NCBI GenBank assembly: GCA_017453605.1
Contig: JAFTEP010000287.1
Span: forward strand, 1-5,516
Origin: Clostridia bacterium
Lineage (GTDB): Bacteria > Bacillota > Clostridia > Oscillospirales > SIG627
DNA: 5,516 bases
Direction: 5' to 3'
Shown piece after piece: positions 1 to 5,431 of the stretch; the first letter of the stretch is position 1; each line of letters opens with the position of its first letter. Below the pieces are notes generated by a model that was not told the origin of the DNA, made no database searches, and saw only the letters and a list, made by a program, of their open reading frames with translations. The translations under genes and the position numbers were made by a program.

Positions 1-29
1 ACCTATTGCGAACTTTTTTCCTCAAGACC

Positions 30-58
30 TTGACAAAACCCGAGTTGTGATGTATGAT
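30..58 (+). promoter_or_regulatory. Sigma-A type promoter for the hydrolase/peptide operon
   Basis: The -35 box TTGACA (30-35) is a perfect match to consensus. It is followed by a 17-bp spacer and the -10 box TATGAT (53-58), which has one mismatch to TATAAT. Transcription should start near 64-67, giving a leader of about 87-90 nt before the ATG at 154. This is the strongest promoter visible in the window and fits a highly expressed gene. No operator-like palindrome overlaps the boxes. A run of six T (14-19) just upstream could be the tail of a terminator whose stem lies outside the window, but that cannot be tested here. Confidence 0.85.
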
Positions 59-79
59 TTAATTAAGTTCAGTTCCCGT

Positions 80-146
80 GTCCGGAACGCTTCACCTACA
101 GTAATTCCGGATGCCTGACCGGACTGAAAAATCAAAAACAAAGGAG
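80..146 (+). promoter_or_regulatory. Structured 5' leader and ribosome binding site of the hydrolase gene
   Basis: The leader holds three CCGG cores (82-85, 107-110, 119-122) that can pair in mutually exclusive ways. TCCGGAA 81-87 can pair with TTCCGGA 105-111 (7 bp), GTCCGG 80-85 with CCGGAC 119-124 (6 bp), or TCCGG 106-110 with CCGGA 119-123. None has a following T-run, so this does not look like a transcription attenuator, and I recognise no known riboswitch. The ribosome binding site AAGGAG (141-146) lies 7 nt before the ATG and is left unpaired in all three foldings, which suggests constitutive translation. The pairings are seen in the sequence; any regulatory role is speculation. Confidence 0.4.
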
Positions 147-153
147 AACAAAC

Positions 154-2919
154 ATGAAGAAATTGGCAGCGCTCATGCTGACAGTGTTCATGGTGCTCGG
201 AATGTTCACCTTCGCGGCTTACGCGGACGCGGATATCTCCATCGGCACATACGATGAACTCGTCGCATGGGCGAAAAACGGTTCTGACGACAAGGGCAAG
301 ACCGTCGTTCTTACCGCGGACATCGTCGCAAACGAAGGCGACGCGGCAACTTTTGCCGACTCTGCTCCCGCAAACGTCTGGACCAACAAGAGTTTTGCCG
401 GCACCTTCGACGGACAGGGACACTCCGTCAGCGGTCTCTACATGACCGGCGCGAGCAAACAGGGCTTCATCGGAGACCTTTCGGGCACCGTGAAGAACCT
501 ATACGTCCTCAACTCCGCCTTCCTCGGCACATCGTCCGCCAACGGCACGATCTGCAGAGCGGGCGGCGACGCTGTCGTTGAGAACGTCTACAGCAACGCT
601 ATCGTCACCTCCGCCAACACCGCAGGCGGCATCATCGGCCAGCTCTTCGGAGCCGTCACCGTCACGTCCTGCTGGTTCGACGGCACGGTTACTCTCACAG
701 GTTCCTACGCCTCCGGTATCATCGGCAACCAGGAATCCAACGCAGCTACCGTCACCGACTGCCTGAACACCGGCACTATCACCGTCGACGCCAACAAGAA
801 GGTCGCCGGTATCTCCACCGCGGTTTATGACGGCAAGCTTTTCGCGACCCGCTGCGTCAACCTCGGCAACATCTATGCCGGCGATGAGAAGAAAGGCTGC
901 GCTATCTGCCAGACCATCACCTCCAGAGACGGCAAGGTCGGCGAAGCTCACCTCGTCGACTGCTTCAACCTCAAGAACACCTCCAAGACTCAGCCCGACG
1001 ACAGACGCGACAAAGCGGTCCTCGAAGGCGAAGTCACCGAGCTTCCGAGCCTCGGCAACCTCGGCAATTTCGCTCCTCTCGCCGGAAACTGGGCTGTTTA
1101 CAGCCACAACGGTCAGAAGATCGTCGTTCCGATATATTTTGGCGGCGAGCAGCCTGCTGAGATCCCCGTTTATTCCGTCAACGAGCCCGTCGTCTGCGCC
1201 TTCGAAGTCAAGTCCGAAGGTCACTGGGGCCCGCGCTGGGCGGTTTCTCTCGCTCTTCCCGAGGGCTTCACGAAGGACGACGTCGAGATCGGACTTCTCG
1301 TCGTTCCCACCAAGGCGCTCCCCTACGGACACGAACTCATCTTTGAAGAGACCGAGTACGAATACAGAGGCAACGTCTATCCCGTCGCAAAAGCTCAGGG
1401 CATCAAGATCACCGAAAGAGACGACAACGTGATCGAAGCGACTTTCGTCATCACCGATCTTTCGGTCAAGACGATCCGCTCCAACTTCACCGTCCGTCCC
1501 TATGCGGTTTACAAGGTCTCCGAAGGCAACATCGACATCTACGGCGAGACCGCTTCCGCCACCTTCTACACCGAAGCAAAGCTTGTTGAAGACGAGGCTC
1601 AGAAGGCCGCCGTCGACGCCATCCTCGCTCCCTTCGACGCCGAGATCGGCGGAGATTTCGTTGTCAGCCGCGACTGGGGCGTTCGGGACGTCTTCGAAGA
1701 AGTCCCCGCCATGGTCGTCGACAACACCGTCATCGTTCCCGCTGAAGACAAGGGGCTCGGCGAATACACCATCATCGTCGACGGCACCGAGGGCGAGGCT
1801 GTCGAATACGTCGAACTTCTCCAGAAGTGCGGATTCGAACTCAAGTATTCCAACGTCCTCACCGAGGGCGTGACTATCGATCAGCTCGTCAAGGGCGATC
1901 TTATGGTCACCGTCAACGATATCGGCTATCAGAACAAGACCTTCGTTTCCGCGGTCTACGATCAGCCCCTCAGCCCGCACCTTGAGGACAAGGAAGAGTG
2001 GAGAGCCGACGTTATTCCCGGAGCGAAGAACGTTCTCACCCAGAGAGAGCTCTACTACTGGGGCGACAACTACGTCGTCCAGCTCAAGAACGGTCACTTC
2101 ATCATCGTCGACGGCGCGACCGACTACGAGCTCAGCTATCTGCTCGACTTCCTCGAGGAAATGGCTCCCGAAGGCGAGAAGCCCGTTGTCGAGGCCTGGA
2201 TGAACACCCACCTGCACTACGACCACTTCTGCGTGTTCAGACCGTTCATCAAGAATCCGGATTGGGTCGACAGAGTCGTCGTCGAAGCCGTTTATTTCAA
2301 CGAGCCCTCCGACGCCGTCAAGGGCCATCCGCAGGAGAGCGCTTCTCACTACGCTTCGATCCAGGAGCAGATCTCCGGCATCCGTCAGGCGATCTCGATG
2401 CTCCACGACTCCAACGGCAACACCCCCGTCATCTACCGTCCCTACATCGGCCAGAGGTACTATTTCTGCGACATCACCGTTGACATCATGCTCAGCCAGG
2501 AAATGATCCCCTGCGACGAATACACCGGCGGCTTCAACGATTCCTCCAACTTCTATATGTTCACTATGGACGGCCAGAAGTTCCTCGAGGGCGGCGACGG
2601 CCACAGAGCCTGCATGAAATTCCTGATGAACGCGTATGACAAAGAAGATATCCAGTGCGACTTCTTCAGCGCGCTGCATCACGGCTCCAACACCTGGACC
2701 GATTTCACCGCCTGGGTCGGCACCTTCAAGACCATCGTCTTCCCGGGCAGCGCCGGAAACGCCGCTCGCGCCGCTAACCAGGACCTCGTCGCTCACGCTC
2801 AGGAGATCTACTGCGCGCACGACGCGACCGTTTCCTTCTATCTGCCCTACGAGATCGGCAAGACCGGGACCGACGGCGGATGCGTCGTAAGACGTTTCTT
2901 CGAAGAGCGCTACGGTTAA
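154..2919 (+). CDS. Secreted beta-helix (GLUG-like) protein with C-terminal MBL-fold hydrolase domain
   Basis: This is a 921-residue exported protein. Residues 1-24 form a signal peptide (two Lys, a hydrophobic core, Ala-Tyr-Ala cleavage site). Residues about 28-275 resemble the GLUG/right-handed beta-helix modules of Clostridial surface proteins. They include a Gly-Thr-Phe-Asp-Gly-Gln-Gly-His motif at 83-90 and rungs of the form V-x-x-C-x-N/D-x-G-x-I around Cys173, Cys203 and Cys234, with a weaker one at Cys270. Residues about 340-475 look like an Ig/fibronectin-like beta domain, and about 535-605 like a small alpha/beta module often seen before such hydrolases. The MBL domain spans about 615-915. 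Its likely metal ligands are His686, His688, Asp690 and His691 (H-x-H-x-D-H), then Asn795 to Ser798, Asp815 in a Gly-Gly-Asp context, and His842-His843-Gly-Ser. The last two motifs are typical of the ComEC-like branch, so a hydrolase acting on a phosphodiester or similar bond is possible, but the substrate is unknown. There is no LPXTG, SLH, dockerin or C-terminal membrane segment, so the protein is probably released or held non-covalently. The start is fixed by AAGGAG 7 nt upstream and the signal peptide. Codon use is strongly biased (mostly ATC, GTC, CTC, TTC), suggesting high expression. The gene is co-transcribed with the peptide gene 20 nt downstream. Confidence 0.9.
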   Translation: MKKLAALMLTVFMVLGMFTFAAYADADISIGTYDELVAWAKNGSDDKGKTVVLTADIVANEGDAATFADSAPANVWTNKSFAGTFDGQGHSVSGLYMTGASKQGFIGDLSGTVKNLYVLNSAFLGTSSANGTICRAGGDAVVENVYSNAIVTSANTAGGIIGQLFGAVTVTSCWFDGTVTLTGSYASGIIGNQESNAATVTDCLNTGTITVDANKKVAGISTAVYDGKLFATRCVNLGNIYAGDEKKGCAICQTITSRDGKVGEAHLVDCFNLKNTSKTQPDDRRDKAVLEGEVTELPSLGNLGNFAPLAGNWAVYSHNGQKIVVPIYFGGEQPAEIPVYSVNEPVVCAFEVKSEGHWGPRWAVSLALPEGFTKDDVEIGLLVVPTKALPYGHELIFEETEYEYRGNVYPVAKAQGIKITERDDNVIEATFVITDLSVKTIRSNFTVRPYAVYKVSEGNIDIYGETASATFYTEAKLVEDEAQKAAVDAILAPFDAEIGGDFVVSRDWGVRDVFEEVPAMVVDNTVIVPAEDKGLGEYTIIVDGTEGEAVEYVELLQKCGFELKYSNVLTEGVTIDQLVKGDLMVTVNDIGYQNKTFVSAVYDQPLSPHLEDKEEWRADVIPGAKNVLTQRELYYWGDNYVVQLKNGHFIIVDGATDYELSYLLDFLEEMAPEGEKPVVEAWMNTHLHYDHFCVFRPFIKNPDWVDRVVVEAVYFNEPSDAVKGHPQESASHYASIQEQISGIRQAISMLHDSNGNTPVIYRPYIGQRYYFCDITVDIMLSQEMIPCDEYTGGFNDSSNFYMFTMDGQKFLEGGDGHRACMKFLMNAYDKEDIQCDFFSALHHGSNTWTDFTAWVGTFKTIVFPGSAGNAARAANQDLVAHAQEIYCAHDATVSFYLPYEIGKTGTDGGCVVRRFFEERYG

Positions 2920-2939
2920 TTAAAGAAAAGAGGCTGAAA

Positions 2940-3143
2940 ATGAAAAAGTTTGTTATGCCCGAGATCGAGATCACCCGTCTCGACCTGAACGAAGTCCTCA
3001 CAGCCAGCAACGAGGCTGAGACCTCCGCCGTGGCTCCGACCGAGACCGTTCCCGTGACCACCGTTCCGGAGACCTCTGCAGTTCCCGAAGTCACCGACGC
3101 CGGCCTCGACAACGAGATCAGCGCTAAGCAGTGGGAGTTCTGA
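2940..3143 (+). CDS. 67-residue acidic small protein with Pro/Thr/Val-rich tail, function unknown
   Basis: The gene begins 20 nt after the hydrolase stop codon with its own ribosome binding site (AAGAGG, 2928-2933, 6 nt from the ATG), so it is the second gene of an operon. An in-frame ATG at 2880 lies inside the hydrolase gene and lacks this site, so 2940 is preferred. The protein has 13 Asp/Glu against 4 Lys/Arg, no Cys, no signal peptide and no membrane segment. Residues 1-23 follow a pattern I associate with many uncharacterised small Clostridial proteins: Met-Lys-Lys-aromatic, Pro7-Glu8-Ile-Glu-Ile, then Leu-Thr-Ala-Ser at 20-23. Residues 24-52 are low complexity, with Pro at 33, 38, 43 and 49 (about every five residues) and Glu-Thr-Ser-Ala-Val twice (27-31 and 44-48). 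The C-terminus is Gln-Trp-Glu-Phe. Possible roles are a peptide precursor, a partner or chaperone of the hydrolase, or a cytoplasmic protein of unrelated use. No modifying enzyme or transporter is nearby, so a RiPP role is unsupported. Reality of the gene is likely; function is unknown. Confidence 0.75.
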   Translation: MKKFVMPEIEITRLDLNEVLTASNEAETSAVAPTETVPVTTVPETSAVPEVTDAGLDNEISAKQWEF

Positions 3144-3147
3144 TAGT

Positions 3148-3178
3148 TCCCCACGAAGTCTGAAAGACTTCGTGGGGA
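3148..3178 (+). other. Very stable 13-bp hairpin just after the small-protein stop codon
   Basis: Arms 3148-3160 and 3166-3178 are perfectly complementary over 13 bp (outer part CCCCACG/CGTGGGG) and enclose a TGAAA loop. The hairpin begins 4 nt after the stop codon. No T-run follows, so it is not an intrinsic terminator by itself. It may protect the mRNA 3' end, act with the terminator downstream, or be a unit of a dispersed intergenic repeat; the last would need a genome search. Confidence 0.75.
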
Positions 3179-3192
3179 CCCCGGAGAATAAC

Positions 3193-3202
3193 TCCCCACG
3201 AA
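3193..3202 (+). repeat. Second copy of the hairpin's left arm
   Basis: TCCCCACGAA occurs at 3148-3157 and again here, and both copies are followed within 2-3 nt by a CTGAA segment. The copy is exactly complementary to 3169-3178, the right arm of the hairpin, so two foldings compete: 3148-3160 with 3166-3178, or 3169-3178 with 3193-3202. The first should win on stability (13 bp against 10 bp, smaller loop). It may be a decayed second repeat unit. Confidence 0.6.
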
Positions 3203-3237
3203 AGCTGAAGGTTACCAAAGGCTGAAAGGCTTTAAAG

Positions 3238-3277
3238 GATCTGCCGCGATCCCTCCGGACCGCGGCAGGTCTTTTTT
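3238..3277 (+). terminator. Strong intrinsic terminator of the hydrolase/small-protein operon
   Basis: The stem GATCTGCCGCG (3238-3248) pairs with CGCGGCAGGTC (3261-3271) over 11 bp with one T-G wobble. The loop is 12 nt and six T follow at once (3272-3277). This is the clearest rho-independent terminator in the window. It separates the first operon from the lipoprotein gene, which has its own promoter. Confidence 0.9.
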
Positions 3278-3378
3278 CGCGCCCGTTCTCAGAGCCTTCG
3301 CTTTCCGGCAAAGCCGGATCTATCTGCGCGCATTTGCTTGCCCGGGAAAGCCCCGGCTGGTAAAAAACAGGGAACGTA
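3278..3378. other. Intergenic spacer with two small GC hairpins
   Basis: No coding signal is seen between the terminator and the next promoter. Two short hairpins are present: TCCGGC-AAA-GCCGGA at 3304-3318 (6-bp perfect stem) and CCGGG-AAAGC-CCCGG at 3342-3356 (5 bp). Neither is followed by a T-run. I see no recognisable operator or RNA gene. Confidence 0.5.
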
Positions 3379-3407
3379 TTGACTTCATGACCAAAAAGTG
3401 TTACAAT
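3379..3407 (+). promoter_or_regulatory. Extended -10 sigma-A promoter for the lipoprotein gene
   Basis: The -35 box TTGACT (3379-3384) has one mismatch. A 17-bp spacer follows, then the -10 box TACAAT (3402-3407), also with one mismatch. It is preceded by TG at 3399-3400, which makes an extended -10 element (TGTTACAAT). A T/A-rich stretch follows to 3417. Transcription should start near 3413-3416, leaving about 140 nt before the TTG start codon. Confidence 0.8.
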
Positions 3408-3413
3408 TTTTTT

Positions 3414-3553
3414 AAACAGAGACCGGACGGTTGAACGGGGCTGTTTTTTCGCTGCCCTGCGTGTCCCGGTCCTGGTCCGGACCCGTGACGAGCCGTCCGG
3501 CTCAGCGCGGGGACGAAACCGAACGCAAACACGATGAAAGGAAAGGGATTCGT
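3414..3553 (+). promoter_or_regulatory. Long GC-rich 5' leader of the lipoprotein gene
   Basis: The leader can be closed by CCGGACGG (3423-3430) pairing with CCGTCCGG (3493-3500), 8 bp with about 62 nt inside. A 10-bp palindrome, GGTCCGGACC, lies at 3474-3483. A purine-rich ribosome binding site, AGGAAAGGG (3539-3547), sits outside this structure, 6 nt before the TTG at 3554. I match it to no known riboswitch or T-box. The same reading frame stays open back to a TTG at 3431, but that stretch has no ribosome binding site and would bury the signal peptide. Confidence 0.4.
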
Positions 3554-5167
3554 TTGAAAAAAACTCTTTGCTTACTGCTGTCGCTGATCTTGTCGGCGTC
3601 GATTCTCGCGGGCTGCGCCCGAACGGAAACCTCTGATGAGAGCGGCGATCCTCCGTATTCACGGACTGTCGGCGGCGGACTGCCGTCCGTTCTTACGGAT
3701 GACAAAGCTGAAACGACCTCCTCCGGCGAAAACGTCGCCCCCGCGAACGGCTCGGGGAAAATCGTTATCGGACGTCCGGAGGGGAATTACTACGTCTGCG
3801 TGAAGGAAAACATCCGTTACGGCACTCAGAACGCGGGAGAGGATCTGTCGGTGACTCTCACTCTGCCCGACGAGAACACCGTGAAGGTCGTCAAGGAGAC
3901 CGCCAAGGGCGTTTTCCATTCCGCGGTCTTCACTTTTGATGAGAACGGATCGCTGACGGGATACACCAACGAGAAATACGATCTTGACAAGATCGTGACT
4001 TCGCCGGACGGCGGACGCTACCTGTATACCTCCGCTCAATTCAATGACCTCGGCTGGACGGATTCATCCGTGATCCCGATTGTCGACGCTTCCGATTACA
4101 ATCACGGGCACAGTCTTCCCGGCGCTTCCAAGCTGGATATCCGTCCGCGAGACGGGATGACCTTCTCCTACGACGGAACGCGCCTGAAGGGCTTCACATA
4201 TAAAGGAAAAGAATGCTTTCTGTCGGTCAATGAGAACGGATTGCCGACTTCAGTCGATCTGAGCGCGATCCCGAACATCGGCGGCAGGTCGCCGGTAAAT
4301 ATCTCTTACGACGCCCTTAACAGGGTCTCGAAGCTTGAGTTTGCCGACATTGTTACCGTAAACTATACCTACACCGATAACAGGACGGTCGCGGAGTGGA
4401 CCGAAAACGGCGTCTTCAACCGCTGCGTTCAGACCTTCAGCGGCGGATCGCTTATCTCGGAGAGTAATTACCGGTATCAGCAGCAGGGCGGAGACGTCAC
4501 TTCAAAACTGGTCGTGACCGATTACGAATACGGATCAGACTCCTCGCTGAAAAGCAAGACGACAAAAACCTATTCTTATTTTGGCGATCTCGACGCCGCT
4601 TTTTATAATTTCGATCCGGAAAAAGGATACGGCGAAGGCGCCCCGGACAGCGCCGTAAAGAAAGACTATTCGATCTCCTCCTCGGATATTTATCCGCAGA
4701 ACGCCGAAGAGGACAAAGTGTATTACGACGAAAACGGACTGCCGACCTACAAGGTTATGATCCCCATGCACGAAACGTTCAAATATACCTATAATTCAAG
4801 CGGCCATATCTCTTCGATAGATATGCTCTTTTTCGCGGGGACTTCCGAAAGAGTCGTGTACTATTCTCGAACCTCGGAGGACGATCACAGCGCTCATTTC
4901 GAGTTTGATGAGAACGGATGCCTCGTTATGTCCTGCGTTTTTGAGGGCAACGGATCCGACTGGACAATGGACGCGTCGAATATAGATTCGCTCGACTATA
5001 CCTGCAACCGCGCCGTTTACGAGTGGAAAGAGGTAACTAAGAAGCAATACGATCAGATAATGAAGGTCTACGACCAGATATACGTCCCGGCGTTCCACGA
5101 TCCCGGTCCTCTGCAAAAAATACAGACCGAGTATAACGAAATATCTCTTGTATATCCTGTCAGGTGA
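3554..5167 (+). CDS. Lipoprotein with YD/RHS-like beta-strand repeats
   Basis: This is a predicted 537-residue surface lipoprotein. From the TTG start the first residues are Met-Lys-Lys-Thr, then a hydrophobic core and the lipobox Leu18-Ala19-Gly20-Cys21. Cys21 should be lipidated and anchor the protein to the outer face of the membrane. Residues about 22-68 are a Ser/Thr/Gly/Pro/acidic linker. The body has repeated strand pairs of the form aromatic-x-aromatic-Asp-x-Asn-Gly-x-Leu: around 126-138, 204-216, 223-236, 250-263, 389-402, 411-424 and 449-462. This is the signature of YD/RHS-like or related beta-repeat proteins, which often bind carbohydrate or form shells. Here there is no RHS core, protease or toxin domain, and the C-terminus is short and polar, so it is not a typical polymorphic toxin. 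Binding or scaffolding at the cell surface is a guess. TTG 3554 is chosen because it has a good ribosome binding site and gives a proper signal peptide. Codon use is more mixed than in the upstream hydrolase gene (more ATA, TAT, AGG), suggesting lower expression. Confidence 0.85.
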   Translation: MKKTLCLLLSLILSASILAGCARTETSDESGDPPYSRTVGGGLPSVLTDDKAETTSSGENVAPANGSGKIVIGRPEGNYYVCVKENIRYGTQNAGEDLSVTLTLPDENTVKVVKETAKGVFHSAVFTFDENGSLTGYTNEKYDLDKIVTSPDGGRYLYTSAQFNDLGWTDSSVIPIVDASDYNHGHSLPGASKLDIRPRDGMTFSYDGTRLKGFTYKGKECFLSVNENGLPTSVDLSAIPNIGGRSPVNISYDALNRVSKLEFADIVTVNYTYTDNRTVAEWTENGVFNRCVQTFSGGSLISESNYRYQQQGGDVTSKLVVTDYEYGSDSSLKSKTTKTYSYFGDLDAAFYNFDPEKGYGEGAPDSAVKKDYSISSSDIYPQNAEEDKVYYDENGLPTYKVMIPMHETFKYTYNSSGHISSIDMLFFAGTSERVVYYSRTSEDDHSAHFEFDENGCLVMSCVFEGNGSDWTMDASNIDSLDYTCNRAVYEWKEVTKKQYDQIMKVYDQIYVPAFHDPGPLQKIQTEYNEISLVYPVR

Positions 5168-5224
5168 GCCGGTCGCGCGGGCTTTGACGGCCCGGCCGAG
5201 CTCTTTGAAAAACGGTCGGACCCC

Positions 5225-5255
5225 GCCCCGTCGAGCCGTGAGGCTCTGACGGGGC
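5225..5255 (+). other. GC-rich hairpin downstream of the lipoprotein gene
   Basis: GCCCCGTC (5225-5232) pairs with GACGGGGC (5248-5255), and inside it GAGCC (5233-5237) pairs with GGCTC (5242-5246) around a GTGA loop. One unpaired T (5247) bulges out. The 13-bp stem is very stable but has no T-run after it on the plus strand. It may assist the terminator that follows or belong to an intergenic repeat. Confidence 0.65.
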
Positions 5256-5262
5256 TCCCGAC

Positions 5263-5320
5263 AAAAAGCCGAAGGGAGAGGCTGCTTTTCTGAGCAGCCT
5301 CTCCCTTGAGCGGTTTGTTT
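5263..5320. terminator. Probable bidirectional intrinsic terminator
   Basis: The core stem is a perfect 15 bp: 5272-5286 pairs with 5293-5307 around a 6-nt loop (TTTCTG). It can be extended by CCG 5269-5271 with CGG 5311-5313 across a 3-nt bulge. On the plus strand the tail is TTTGTTT (5314-5320); on the minus strand the five A at 5263-5267 become five T. This A-tract/stem/T-tract form suits termination from both sides. It would end the lipoprotein transcript about 100-150 nt after the stop codon. The plus-strand tail is interrupted by a G, so efficiency may be moderate. Confidence 0.7.
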
Positions 5321-5333
5321 CTGTGATTAACAG

Positions 5334-5345
5334 ACAAAATAGCCC
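5334..5345 (+). repeat. Direct repeat ACAAAATAGCCC, copy 1
   Basis: This 12-bp sequence is found again at 5420-5431, 86 bp downstream, in the AT-rich end of the window. Two exact copies this close are unlikely by chance, but no mobile element, integrase or ORF explains them here. Confidence 0.5.
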
Positions 5346-5419
5346 CACGGCAAAAATGGCATAAATTTAAGATTTTAGACGCTATTTCAATATGTTCAAG
5401 AATGCTCGTTTTTACACCA

Positions 5420-5431
5420 ACAAAATAGCCC
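5420..5431 (+). repeat. Direct repeat ACAAAATAGCCC, copy 2
   Basis: This is an exact copy of 5334-5345. The 74 bp between the copies are AT-rich, with no inverted ends and no coding signal I trust. Confidence 0.5.

Noticed and set aside
1998..2483. Overlapping plus-strand frames inside the hydrolase gene, e.g. an Arg/His-rich 161-codon frame
   Set aside because: Composition is typical of out-of-frame reading in GC-rich DNA, with no ribosome binding site or recognisable motif.
499..2820. A 773-codon open frame on the minus strand opposite the hydrolase gene
   Set aside because: It is a shadow of strong codon bias: the product is a low-complexity Val/Asp/Gly/Ala sequence with no domain, and it lies fully inside a gene with a signal peptide and catalytic motifs.
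2940..3143. The small protein as a lanthipeptide or other RiPP precursor
   Set aside because: There is no Cys, no double-Gly cleavage site, and no modification enzyme or transporter in the window. It is kept only as a low-probability option.
3431..3553. A longer N-terminus for the lipoprotein from TTG 3431
   Set aside because: It has no ribosome binding site, starts about 20 nt after the expected transcription start, and would put 41 residues before a complete lipoprotein signal peptide.
2916..3662. A 248-codon minus-strand frame across the small-protein gene, terminator and lipoprotein promoter
   Set aside because: It runs through a strong terminator and promoter, and its product is Arg/Ser-rich without any domain.
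3554..5167. The lipoprotein as a polymorphic toxin of the RHS type
   Set aside because: No RHS core motif, no variable toxin end and no immunity gene follow; it is followed by a terminator.
5327..5362. An 11-residue minus-strand ORF over the first 12-bp repeat
   Set aside because: It is too short and lacks a ribosome binding site; the repeat alone explains the interest.
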